Positions 1 through 11,095 of a stretch of 64,000 nucleotides of DNA are shown here, in pieces (position 1 is the first letter of the stretch; every line of letters begins with the position of its first letter). Position numbers and translations under genes: made by a program. The notes below the pieces were generated by a model that made no database searches, had not been told where the DNA came from, and saw nothing but the letters and a program-made list of their open reading frames with translations. Where the stretch lies: contig VZDJ01000116.1 of assembly GCA_008694505.1 (NCBI GenBank), positions 19,333,716 through 19,397,715 on the forward strand. The letters run 5' to 3'. This DNA is from Cyanoderma ruficeps (Eukaryota; Chordata; Aves; Passeriformes; Timaliidae).

Positions 1-114
1 TTGATTGAGATGCCTTCATTGCAGAGACCTTCCACTCCTGAGAGTGCTTAGATGAACATTGCTTTTGGCCTGTTCTTCCGATGTATTTTTTTCACCTCTC
101 TCCCTTTTTCCCAG
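1..114 (+). other. SORCS3: 3' end of an upstream SORCS3 intron
   Basis: Non-coding. It ends in a good polypyrimidine tract followed by CCCAG at 110-114, the acceptor of the first exon in the window. The preceding exon is not in the window. Confidence 0.85.
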
Positions 115-261
115 GTAGCAGGGATCAAAGGCATATTCCTGGCTAATAGGAAGGTGGATGACCAGATCAAAACTTTCATTACCTACAACAAGGGCAGAGA
201 CTGGCGTTTGCTACAGGCACCAGACACTGATCTAAGAGGGGATCCTGTACTTTGCCAGCTG
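115..261 (+). CDS. SORCS3: SORCS3 exon w1: VPS10 beta-propeller segment
   Basis: Encodes residues 1-49, starting VAGIKGIF and ending DPVLCQL, phase 0 at both ends (147 nt). It is part of the ligand-binding beta-propeller in the lumenal or extracellular domain. TYNKGRDW at residues 23-30 is an Asp-box-like turn (S/T-x-D-x-G-x-x-W) with N in place of D. Acceptor CCCAG and donor GTGAGT are both good. The cysteine near the exon end, with the one at the start of the next exon, probably belongs to a conserved propeller disulfide; that pairing is inferred. Confidence 0.95.
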
Positions 262-713
262 GTGAGTGGCAGATCTTTTCCAAGGCACAATTGACTCCTT
301 CAGAGCTGCTTATTGTGGTCACTAGGTTAACAAAACTCTCCCTGTGTTTTTTTTCATGACCTTCTGTGTATTAAATGAATTCAGTAAAATTCTTTATCTA
401 TAGCTTTGTAGATTTTAAGGGAAAATTCTGACCATCCTTCTTGATGTATTCAATAGATTTCAAGTCAGGATAAGAAAGTTTCTGGGGAAAAATGCTCTAA
501 GTCAGATTGTTGTTTAAACAAGGACAGACATGCTTGTTTGTAGTGCAGAGTTCCTGCTTATGCATCAAAGGAACATACGACCTACGTGTGCTAAGAGCAG
601 AGGGGTCATTTTCAGAAGGATCAGAGCATCTGTGTGCAGTCACCAAGGGTTCCACTGATATTTAACTTGCTGAATATTAAAGCTTCGGCCTTTTGTTTGT
701 TTTCTGTCAACAG
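262..713 (+). other. SORCS3: SORCS3 intron 262-713
   Basis: A 452-base intron with donor GTGAGT and acceptor CAACAG. I see no repeat, RNA gene or other coding sequence in it. Confidence 0.9.
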
Positions 714-816
714 CCCTTTTGCTCATTGCACTTGCGCCTCCAGCTCTCAGAGAACCCGTACACTTCAGGGAGCATTTCCAGCAAAGAGACAGTTCCTGGG
801 CTGCTGGTGGCAACAG
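714..816 (+). CDS. SORCS3: SORCS3 exon w2: VPS10 beta-propeller segment
   Basis: Encodes residues 50-83 plus the first base of codon 84 (103 nt, phase 0 to 1): PFCSLHLRLQL ... GLLVATG. The alternating hydrophobic pattern SLHLRLQL fits a propeller beta-strand. The stretch SENPYTSGSISSKETVPG is an exposed loop with a potential for proteolysis, but I see no defined cleavage motif. Donor is GTAAGA. The phase fits the next exon at 3138, which begins GC to complete a glycine codon. Confidence 0.95.
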
Positions 817-3137
817 GTAAGAACATAAGTTCTTCTCACCATTCACCCATATCTCCCTGGGAGCCTGAGAGTATGAGGTGTAAAACCTTTCAGCTCTTTT
901 TATACCCCACTGGTGTAAAATCTTTCAGCTCTGTTTCAGCAAGTGCTGAACTAATTCACATTAACTCCCATTTTCTGTGGGCGAGGAGAAGGCATTTGGC
1001 CCCAGGTTCGAAAAAGGTGTCAGGTATTTTTTGCTCTGCAGTAACCCATTTGCAGATCTAAGCCCACACTTTCAAGGTACCATTACCCAGTGGCAGTACT
1101 AGGTCCTCTCATGTTGTTACAAGCACTGAGGGACATGTCTACCTGTTTGCTGCAGGTGCCTTGAAGGAGAAGAATACCCAGGGGCTACACTCCTAGGAGG
1201 TGTCAGTATGTCCCACCTGTTGAGTAGGAGCACAGAGTTGTCACAAAGTCTGTCAGATGAAGCCTGGGCTTCGTGAGTGCCTGTCTTGTGCATGGCACCT
1301 ACTTTTAACTCTGTACTGCTGCAAGACCAGCAGCATTTAATCAACACTGCATGGGCCATTGATATTGTGGGCTGTTCTGCAAAATAGTGCAATTGTTTAA
1401 AGGACATCCTGCTACAATACTTCATGGTGGCGGTGGCTCAGCCACTGTAATTAATCTGCAGGATGGATGGGGCTACCAACCACCCTCAGCTCTGTGGGCT
1501 AACAAAGCACTTCCTGAGTGGCCGGTGCTATTGAAATCTGGCCTCTGAACCATGGGGGCAGTTCTGTCTTTTGAAATGGTGGCTCTTACGTACACTCAAA
1601 TGCGTCTGGAAAGCTTAGCTGTTCTTTCTAAGGCTCAGTTTATCTCCTTGGTCCTGTTCAGCATAGCAGTGGCCTGGAAGTGTGGGATGTTAGCATATGG
1701 TCTGCATGAATTTACACTATTTCTTCCAACCATTTTCATTCTCATGTCCTTCTGTGCTTCAGTGTGTTTGCCAGACTAAGGCAGAACCTGAGATGGGTTC
1801 CCTGCATGACATTTATATCTCAACAAGGGAGACAGCATGTGATTTCCGGTTCACTGGTCCAGGCCAAATGAAGTGAGATAATTTGGTTTAAATCTCCAGA
1901 TATCCCCATACCTAGCCAAGTGGAGTCATCACGCCTGGCAGGTTGCACTTGTTAGATGGATGCTTAGGAACAAGCCCTACTCATGATGCTGTAATTACAA
2001 AAGCTTTTTTTTTAACCTTTTAGGAAGCAAATAGGTGCAGCAGGACTGTGAGATTCTAGGCATTGATCTAAATTGTTAGCAAATTAGGTTCTTTTCAAGC
2101 TGCCAGTGTATGGAATGAATGCTTTCCCAGTCTGACAATTAACCTTTAAAAGGCAGAATATAATTTCTGCCTTACTGCTTTGTAGATGAAAAGACCTTAC
2201 CTATTGGGAATATACACATCTGTTTCCACTAACTAGTTTCACAACAACAGGAGCACCTCACCATGTTGCTGAATGCATTCAAGGATAAGCTTCGCAGTTT
2301 TTTCTCACAAGTGTTGGCTGCTGAAACACTTCATTTACAGTGAGAAATTTCCAACAATGATTGGAAACTTGGACACTTGGTATAGGACAGAGGTTAGATT
2401 CCTGCAAATGAAAGAATTATGTTTTATTATCTAGTTGTACAGCTGCTAAATCCTCTTGACTTGTTTGGGAGTTACAATTTGTGAGATTTGAATGCATGCA
2501 GCTGAAACTAGAGGAAGAGATTAAAGGAAATAATGGAACAGCTTTGTGCAGAAAGAAGTGATAACAACAAAATTTTTGCCTTTTTACTCCCTTTCCTTGC
2601 CTCCATCTGTAAATCCCTGCTTGTTTGAAAATTCATTTTCCATTTTGATGTTTAAAACATGGTGATACAAAACTTACAGTGGTACCTTTAAATCAGCATC
2701 TAATTCTTGAGGACTTCCGCTCATGATAAGGTACTGGGCTAAGAAGACCTTTGAGCTGAAACAGTAGATTTATCCTCTTGAACCTGGATGTCCCTATAGA
2801 CTGACCTTCTGTATGGTTGCCCACATCAGATTTTCCTTATAGCCTTGGTGACTTTTGCTGGTATCAGGGAAAAAAATTAGTTAAGTGGACAGTATGACAT
2901 TTCCTGTATCCTGAGCACTGATGGAAACACCCTTCTTGAGTTGTGCTGCCTCCTGCAGCCAGAACTTTTTTGAAATAGCATTGACACAATAATATGGTTA
3001 GTTGAATTCCATGATGGTAACAGGAGAATCTCAACCTACTTAAATTTCTAATTTTCCAGCATTAAATGTCAGAAATTTAATTAACATTTTCATTAGTGTG
3101 TTCATCCATAGAAGAATGTCTGGCACTTGTGTTGCAG
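817..3137 (+). other. SORCS3: SORCS3 intron 817-3137
   Basis: A 2321-base intron, donor GTAAGA, acceptor TTGCAG. It contains a 21-base spaced direct repeat at 877-932 (listed separately). Otherwise it is unique sequence with no recognisable gene; short open frames in it show no known protein features. Confidence 0.85.
877..932 (+). repeat. Spaced 21-base direct repeat
   Basis: Two copies of GGTGTAAAACCTTTCAGCTC-type sequence at 877-897 and 912-932 differ at one base and are separated by 14 bases. A local duplication is the simplest origin. No function is apparent. Confidence 0.7.
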
Positions 3138-3214
3138 GCAATATTGGCTCTGAACTTTCCTACACGGATGTTGGTGTGTTCATCTCTTCTGATGGTGGCA
3201 ATTCCTGGAGACAG
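3138..3214 (+). CDS. SORCS3: SORCS3 exon w3: propeller segment with an Asp box
   Basis: Encodes residues 84-109 (77 nt, phase 1 to 0): GNIGSELSYTDVGVFIS then SSDGGNSW, RQ. SSDGGNSW at residues 100-107 is a canonical Asp box (S-x-D-x-G-x-x-W), the beta-hairpin turn repeated in VPS10 propellers. Acceptor TTGCAG, donor GTATGT. Only 104 bases of intron separate it from the next exon, so the two may behave as one splicing unit. Confidence 0.95.
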
Positions 3215-3318
3215 GTATGTTTTGCACAGCAAAGGAAAGCACAGAGCCTTTTGCTGTTCTTCTTCTGACTCTTCACTTCCCAGTGGAGTGGAGCACTCAT
3301 GCAGTGCTTTGTTTGCAG

Positions 3319-3410
3319 ATCTTTGAGGAGGAATACAACGTTTGGTTTCTGGACTGGGGAGGGGCACTTGTGGCCATGAAACACACGTCGGTGCCCATCC
3401 GGCACATGTG
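3319..3410 (+). CDS. SORCS3: SORCS3 exon w4: VPS10 beta-propeller segment
   Basis: Encodes residues 110-139 and the first two bases of W140 (92 nt, phase 0 to 2): IFEEEYNVWFLDWGGALVAM followed by KHTSVPIRHM. The WFLDWGGALVAM block is the conserved strand-turn-strand just before the last Asp box in sortilin-family propellers. Acceptor TTGCAG, donor GTAAGG. Confidence 0.96.
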
Positions 3411-6398
3411 GTAAGGAAACTTGTTACTTTGAGAGGGTGCCAGTGTCCATAAAATGAGCAGATGAAGTCATTATTACCCTTTTTTGAACAGCATTTTGGT
3501 TTTATTGATGAATATGATGATTTTTACACTCTTTTATAAATGTAATGACTCTATACATTATCATCTACATGTATGAGTTACTCTTTGCACTTGTAATGTA
3601 CCATGACCCTCCAGATGGGGTTTCTTTTTTACAGACACACATATACTAAGTCATCCTTTGGGCTTCAGGTATTTCCCAGAGGATATGTCTCTCGTTTCTA
3701 CATTTTGTTTACAGAATTTAACATTAATCTGGTAAGACAGACAAAGGGAGGGAGAGGAGAGGGCAGTAGGTGTAGATAAGGACAACAGAGATATGTTGCT
3801 AACCTCTCCAGTATGTGACTATCAATTTCCAGAGATACTCTGGTGGCACCTGATTAGAGTTGGAAGTGAAATAGAGCAAAATGATTTCCCAGTTGAAGAC
3901 ACTGTTTTTGCTATAAATGGGTTATAACAGCCTCTGCACTAAAGATACCGCTCAAAATTATCCTCTTCTTAGCTCTTGCCCCTCTGCACCAGTTAAACAT
4001 TCTGAAATGCAGAACTAATGCTGTTTACAGAAAATGGGCATGTTAGCACCACCTTCAGTCTTGGGGCTTGACTGAAAGCAGGGCATGTCTAATGGACTGA
4101 CCTACCCAGCTTCTAATGTTGTTTAGAAGTGAATTAGTTAGAAATAGCTTTCAGAGACAAGATGTGTTCCTGTCTACAATATTGGGTTGTCTCTCAGCTT
4201 GATGGTGCTAAGCACATGTCTATTACTTTGCATGCAGAACAGGAAATGTGGTCTTCAGTCAAATAGAAAAAGAAAGCAATGGTGTTTGGAAGCAGTAATG
4301 AGGTGTTAAGGTCTCCTCTACCTGAGGCATTATTGTACAAAATCCTCCAGTGAAATTGCAGTCATTCAAGTCTGGACACCTCAAGACAGGTTGACTTCAC
4401 CCATTTACAAGCTCATGTTCCAGATATGTACTTTGAGAGCTTTAACAGCTACTTTTTCAAAACTAAAAGCTTCTGGACTTCATGTTTCTGACCCTACAGG
4501 TATATCTGGGATGACTGCAACATAGATTTTTATAAAAGTTTGAATATATTGCATTTGAACACATTTCTTTGCCACCTGAAGTAAAGGAATGACCGCTTTA
4601 GTCATGGTGTGATAGTGGACTGTTAACCATGGGGTGTGTTGGCTCCATAACTGGACATACAGAGGAGAGCAGTAACAGGGCAGGCTCCTCATGATGAGCT
4701 GCAGACTCCAGTCTGTGGTGTGAATGTGTTGGGATGTGACTGGAAGCCTCTGATGGGTAACTCAGTTGTTACGGCTGTGATTAAAGTGCTCTCAGGGAAG
4801 AGGACATCAGGACCATGAGCTAGTCTTTAGACCAAACCAAGGATGAGTCAAGGAAGAAGAGGTGTGTGTTAGCCAAGGGTGGGTGTCACTAGCAGTGGGT
4901 GCATCACACTGCAGCAAGTTGAGCTCTGGAAGAGAAAGGTAAGCTCCTTACAGAGAAAGCTGCAAGTCACATATTAGCCATTTGTTTCTGTATTATTCAA
5001 GTCAGGTGTAAGTGTTTTAGTTGTCTTTAATTGTGAAGACATGAAAAGCACGTTACTACAAGTGTCTGTACTTACATATTGGAAAGGATTTGGTCATACG
5101 TCAACTTTTCATAGGAGCCTAGAGCTCAGTTCACCTTCATTTGCAGAGGTTCATTTCAGATGCTTTCCCTTTACTATAAGTCTCCTGAAATGGTGTGTGC
5201 AGTTCTATGAGTGCCCCACCCACTCTATTAAATGAGTAGTGATTTAGATCTGTTATCAATAAGCTCCAACAGGTTTCCTTCAGAATTGTACCCTTAGGTG
5301 CTTTGGAATTTGCTTCATATTGCTTCAGTAGGCACCTGTTTTATGGCAGGAGCGGAATAGATTAAAGGGTACATGTAAATCTATTAGTTCTCAGGCTGCG
5401 ACACTGTACAATAAGTTTCATGCTGGAGAAAAGAGGGGCGGATAATTGAAAAGCTGAGAGAACTTTAGCTAAGCTAATGAAGCATGCTGTTCCCCAGAAG
5501 TTGAAATGCTATTTGGAGAGATAAGCACGCAAGCAGAACGCATACAAATGCACAGGTGTATGGGAAGATACATACATTTTAATAAATAGATTTAGGGCAG
5601 ATAATCTTTCTGTGTGCTGTTGTGCTCCCAGAGTTCTGTCTTAGGTGTAACCTTGGCTTCCCATTCCTGCGCAGGTGTTCTGAGTAAAGTGAAGGTGTCT
5701 TGCTAAGTGACCTGAGGGGCACAGAGTTAGGGAATGGTGACTGCCAGTCTTGGCTTTCCACACTAGAGATCTGAGACTGGTGTAACCCATGGATTATGAT
5801 ACACACTACAGTGGCCTCCTGGTCCTTTGGTGATGTGTCAGATAGTGTCCTACCTTCTTGGGGAAGGGGGGATTCAGTGTCCACCAAGAGCCTCCCAGAC
5901 AGATCCAGGTGTGTGTGCACACACATTCAACACATCCACAAATAAGCCAAATTTGCCTTTAAGTACTCATTGGGCTAGAGAGACTGTAGCTAATGCCATA
6001 TGGCATTGATACATGGATGGGTCAAAACGTCCTGTGATGGTGAAAGCAGTTTTCATGAATTCAGGCCAGGGTTGCTTATGCTCTGAGTGGCATTTCATGC
6101 CAGGTGCTGTTCCAGACCTAGAAACAGGTCTTGGCAAAGCCTCTTGATCCCTTGAGGTCTGATGTACAGCTGCATAAAGTATATCCATGTCCTTATTGCC
6201 AGTGTTTATGCTTTCTAAAGCTTTGATCTTTCAAAGTACATCAAGAGCATTAATTTAGGAGGCTGGGAAATGGCAAAGATTGGTGCTTGTCTGTAAATCC
6301 AGCTGGTGGAGCTTGCAGACCTCAGCCAACATTTAATTGCTGCATTTGCTCTAGAGTAAGTATTTTATGTGTATAAATGTTGTCTGCTTCTATCCCAG
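3411..6398 (+). other. SORCS3: SORCS3 intron 3411-6398
   Basis: A 2988-base intron, donor GTAAGG, acceptor TCCCAG. I found no transposon end, RNA gene or credible alternative exon; open frames on both strands (for example minus-strand 5579-5926) lack any recognisable domain. Confidence 0.85.
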
Positions 6399-6506
6399 GG
6401 TGAGTTTTGATGAGGGAAGATCCTGGATTAAATACAGTTTCACCTCAACACCACTTTTTGTGGATGGATCCCTTGTAGACCCTGGCATAGAGACCCAGAT
6501 AATGAC
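6399..6506 (+). CDS. SORCS3: SORCS3 exon w5: last propeller blade with an Asp box
   Basis: Encodes residues 141-175 with split codons at both ends (108 nt, phase 2 to 2): VSFDEGRSW opens the exon. SFDEGRSW at residues 142-149 is a second canonical Asp box. The rest, through TPLFVDGSLVDPGIETQIM, leads into the ten-cysteine module. Acceptor TCCCAG and donor GTAAGT are strong. It is followed by the longest intron of the window. Confidence 0.95.
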
Positions 6507-7750
6507 GTAAGTATAGCAGCTCCTGTTGTAAATTGTGATGGCAGAAGGGGTGCATGGAGAACCCCAAGTGCATGGTAACCTCATGATGTGCAGTGCAGCA
6601 TTGTGTAGCTACACATGCAGTATTTCATGAAGGCATGGTGCTGTTTTGTGGGTTTTGCTGATGGCCACAGGCCTGGCTGACATGTCCTTGCATCATGTGG
6701 CAAATAGATGATGGAGCCAAGGTCTTTCCAGCAGTGATAGGGACTATAGCAAGGGGAGATGGTCCCAAGCTGTTGCTTGAGAATTCACATAGAGCAGTAG
6801 ATAGATCTACCTCTCTGGAGAGTGGTGTAGCCTTGGTCAGGTTTCATCTAGTGACAACCAGACTCCTTTCTCATAATTACTGCTGAGATTGCAATCCTTG
6901 GATCCGATGGCCCAAGGACAGCAGTGCTCCTCAGAAGTCAGAGAGCTGTGTATGGTTGTACCTCGTGCCTGTTCTCTGTTTGCTCCAGCTGCCCAGCATG
7001 ACTGTCTTTTGAGATTGCTGGTGGGGATGAATATCCCCCAGCCTTTTTGCTTGCATTGTGGGCTGTATATCTGGTTTAGCTCAAGCTGAAAGTGTTCTCA
7101 TTGTGCATGTGCAAAGCTCAGCTCAGAATAACCTTCCTGTTCTGGGGTGTGGTATGCTATGCTTCATCCACCCCATGGAAGAGCTTGGAAGGAAGAGCCT
7201 GAACCGGCACTGATTGTGCTGGGACCTTCCTTCTCCCAGGGGTGCTGAAGCAGTGGGTGAGGCTGGTGGCACCATTGGAGTGATGTTGGCCCAAGAACAG
7301 GCCAGGATTTGAGTTTACCAACCAGGAAGGCAAAGTTTTTAAGTTCAAAGGCATCTTTGAGTAGTCATCTGACCTCTTGCACAAAGCAGACCAAAGCACT
7401 GTGCTCTCAGATTCCGAACAAAGCAAGGACAAGATGCCCTGCCTTCATTGGTCTCAGAAACGTCTTCTTACCTGTGCATCTTTGGACTGGCTGAAGCAGC
7501 TGTAGCCTTGGGGGGCTCAGGAAAGTGTAGCTGGCTCCTGTATAGCACATCCATATCTCCTGTGATAAACTGGCTTAGGAAGGACAGGCTAAGTAATTAT
7601 GGTTGTGCTTTACACAGCAGCACTCCTATGCTTTATTCCCAAACAGTGCTGGAGCAAAACAAGGCAGCCTCAGTGTCTGTCACAGACAGCTACTGAGATT
7701 TTTATCAGAGCAGAGGTAGTGTCAGTTCTGGTAGCGTTGCTCGCTTTTCC

Positions 7751-7790
7751 TTTAGAATCCTTTCGAATCTTTTAGAATCCTTTCGAATCC
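7751..7790 (+). repeat. 20-base tandem duplication
   Basis: Two adjacent copies of TTTAGAATCCTTTCGAATC plus one base occupy 7751-7770 and 7771-7790; they differ at the last base. Each copy is itself partly repetitive (GAATC twice). Confidence 0.85.
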
Positions 7791-8443
7791 TTTTTCCAAA
7801 AGAATGCATTGGCTTTTTTTTTTTCTCCAAGAAGCAAAGTCCTTGTTTTGTAGAATACATCTGTGCATCTCTTGCCTTGCTATCTGCAAACATTGCCCTG
7901 TTTTTGCAAAGAGGAAGACTCAACAGCATATGATATACCTGTGAGCCTTTTCAGAAGACTGCTGTGAGCATCCTGTTGGGAAAATACATATGCCAATTCC
8001 CAGTTAAGATTAGAACCTGCAATTCTCTTCACTCTGCATTTTTTTCTGCAAATGCAATGATAATGTGTAACTTTCTGTGTTGTTTAATGTGGTGCTTTTC
8101 TGTGAAATTCCTGCAATGTGTGTCAGTTTCCAGCTGCACACACCTGCAGACACATGCACACACACGTGCAGAGAGATAGATCAGAAATCACATAAATCTG
8201 CATGTCAGCACCTTCATTGAAATCAATGGAGCTAATCAGTCACAACTAGCTGTGGATTTAGACCATTTACTTTATAAATCAATGCAGTTTTCTTTTGAGA
8301 TGAAAAATGCATTATAAATCGAAGATTATTGCTATTTATATCTCTCTAGTCTTCTAGTGGAGAATGTAGGAAGTGAGTTATCTTCCTGAATGTTGTGTAT
8401 TAGGTTTGTTGAGAACTTTTTAAATCTTTGCAGGCATATTACC

Positions 8444-8492
8444 ATTATTATTGCCGTTGCTATTGTTATTGTTATTGTCTTTATTATTACTG
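8444..8492 (+). repeat. TTATTG/TTA low-complexity tract
   Basis: An imperfect microsatellite of TTATTA and TTATTG units, reading as AAT/AAC repeats on the other strand. It explains the N/K/D-rich open frame on the minus strand there. Confidence 0.8.
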
Positions 8493-9554
8493 TCATCATT
8501 AGCAGTTTTTAAAACCATTCTTAATAGTCTGTAAAAGCCATATAAAGAAATTTTGCATGACACTTGCAATGAATGTTTAGAGAAATTTCTATCCACAGCA
8601 TGAAAGGAACTGAGGAGGAAACAGCCCATTTATAAAACTGTATGCAAACCATTTCTATACAGAACATTTAAGTGTTTCTTCCAATGAGAATTTAGTGAAC
8701 TCATCTCTAAGGGCAGTGTAGGGTGATGCTGAGCTTGTGTAAGCTTTGGCTGAGAAAAAATCAATGCCTTTATATTACTACTTGCCACCCTCTGAACCAA
8801 GATTACACTTGGTGGTTTGGAGGTACATGGAATTCATGTTTGTGGATAGAAATCCCAAAGATTCCAAGAAGCTGATGAGAGGAGCACAGCAGTTTGGGAT
8901 TTGCATCCCAAACTGTTCATGGGGTCAGTGGGAGCTCTTAGACTTGCAGCAGTGCTGAGGCAGAGAGACCAAGGCTGTGGTCATATTTGTGTACTGCCAA
9001 ACTGGGTAGGTTAGTGACTTTTAAAGGTTTGTCTCTCATCCTGGGAAATGCTGAATACTTCATCTAGTGGTCTCAGCTGATTCCTGCTAGAAAAGATTTC
9101 TTCCATAGATTTGCACGAAAGTGGTCTGTGTTCACCTATTGAAAAATAATAATATTCTGAGGGTAATGTGTATTACATAGTCATTATACTCCAACTATTA
9201 TTAAAATATTGCATTATTAACAATATTTTCATAATACTATTTTATTAAAATCAATATATCAGTAGAATGGCTTTCCCAACCTTCATTTTGTGCCACTTGC
9301 TGTGAGAGGCTCTCTGGGCTGTAGAAAGCAGCACACAATTTTGTACCACTTCATAGCTATTAAGTGATCTTTTTCCATATCTGTCTTTATTGTATGAGTA
9401 TCCTAAGCTTTTTGAATCCTCTGTGCTTTGTGTTGTGTATGGTTGTCCTAAACAGTCCTAAAAATCTTGTCAGTATGGTAACGTTGGTAATTGGCATGAA
9501 GGGGCTTTATATGATTATGAATATCTAAGAGTACTCTGAATTGGGAGCTGCTTT

Positions 9555-9619
9555 TAGTGGGGCATTGGACAGGATGTCATGCAGAGGTCTGTTCCAACCT
9601 AAATTATTCTATGATTTTG
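9555..9619 (+). mobile_element. Decayed CR1 non-LTR retroposon, 3' end
   Basis: The stretch GGGCATTGGACAGGATGTCA, followed by CAGAGGTCTGTTCCAACCT and ATTATTCTATGATTTTG, resembles the 3' terminal region of avian CR1 elements, which ends in ATTCTATGAT repeats instead of poly(A). Only one complete terminal octamer-like unit remains. No reverse transcriptase frame is present, so it is a short, old, 5'-truncated copy, as is usual for CR1 in birds. The 5' limit is uncertain because the match fades upstream of about 9555. Confidence 0.75.
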
Positions 9620-10984
9620 TAATTTTGTCTGGCTATAATGCTGCAAGAATTAATAATTTCATTACAAGCTGGGTGGGCTCTGTTAAGAACGTGGTTTTGT
9701 GATGCACAGGGAAGTTTCCTGAGACTGTGTGAGCTGGTCTGCCTTGAACTGCTGCCTACCCAAAGTAAATGCACTGTCCTTCCTGCATTCCTGGGTGATC
9801 ATCTTCTGTCATTCCTTTGGTTGTTGCTTTTGACACTTGTCTTATCTGGCAAGAGGGTCAGTTCAGCTCCTTTCATGTAGAGCTTTGTACCAAAGCACAT
9901 TGTGGGGCTTGGTGCAGGTGTGGGGAATGCAGCTGTGCAACACAGAGGGTCCTCTAGGAAAATAACCGAAATGCATGAGGGTGGTGGTTAGACATGTCCT
10001 CAGATGGATGCCTAGAATGCACCAGCCTTTTTGAAATCTACAGGTTTCTAAGTTCTCTGCTGTACCCCTCACTGTTAACCTGTATATCTTTTAATGATAT
10101 TATGTTCTGGTGGGTCAGATCCGACATTTCTGGATTTACAAGCCACAGGCACAGCATGTTACTTGTCTGAGGCTGTCCAACAAGGGAAAGGAATCACACT
10201 GTATTCCCCTTCTAGTCAGTTGTGATATATCCAAACTAGTTTGTACCATTGAAATCAGAGGCAAGATGTTTCCACGGGTCCAGAGAAGGGCTTTATGTTG
10301 TTCCAGCTCTGACTCACACTTACTACCCTGCCACTTCATCTCCTGTGCTAAGCACCTCTCCAAACCTATATTAAAAGAAACAACCTTTTCGCTTCACAGC
10401 CCTGCATCATTTTAGTAGACTCATTATGTGTATGTGTGCAGACACTCATTTACAGATGGGGATCATTAAGTTTCCCTGTACTGATAAATAAATATTTATG
10501 TAGACACACCCACGTGTGTATATAAATTTCTATGTAGTTCTATGTATGTGAACTTAATGATCTCTATATATGTGTGCATGCATAATTGAACATTAATATT
10601 TTCAGTGAGCTGAAAGTTGGTCTGTCAACATTGCTGCCACTGCTGCCCTTGGCTGTGTGTGTTAGAAAATGTTCCTGGTTGTAAATGAATAGAGTATGAG
10701 TCCTGGCCCTTTCTAACACCTTGTTTATGTGGCCATGCAGCTTTACCAGAGATGAAGTGGGAATAATTTTTTCTTTCCGGGAGACCCATAAAATTACTGG
10801 CAATCCATCACTGGGTGGCAGAAGAGTGAGGAAGAATGAATAAGTAATTGAGAGATGTTGGAAAAAGTTGAGATGGGTGCCAGGGGAGGTTGAGGTGAGA
10901 AAGAAAGTATTAAGAGCACAGGCCACACTGTTTCAGACCAGAAATCCCTCTATTTCAGTTCCATGTTCCAACAGTGGCAAGTAG

Positions 10985-11095
10985 AGGATGCTAAATATAT
11001 GTATATTATACTAAATTATACTAAAATACGATTACCTTCTCACATTTATTATATACCATATATTATATAATATATTTATATATTATTATATATTT
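10985..11095 (+). repeat. AT-rich low-complexity tract
   Basis: Made of ATATTATA, TATATTAT and similar words, including the near-palindromic ATATATTATATAATATAT around 11055-11075, with a TTCTCACATTTAT word on each side (about 11037 and 11094). No gene feature. Confidence 0.75.

Noticed and set aside
1004..1012. GGTTCGAA word as a tRNA or pol III B-box
   Set aside because: No A-box or foldable cloverleaf at the required distance upstream.
7751..7790. TTCGAATCC words resembling the T-loop of a tRNA gene
   Set aside because: They arise from a 20-base duplication rich in GAATC; no acceptor stem, anticodon arm or D-arm can be placed around them.
8420..8629. Minus-strand frame with an N-rich C-terminus as a real small protein
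   Set aside because: The asparagine run is the translation of a TTATTG microsatellite.
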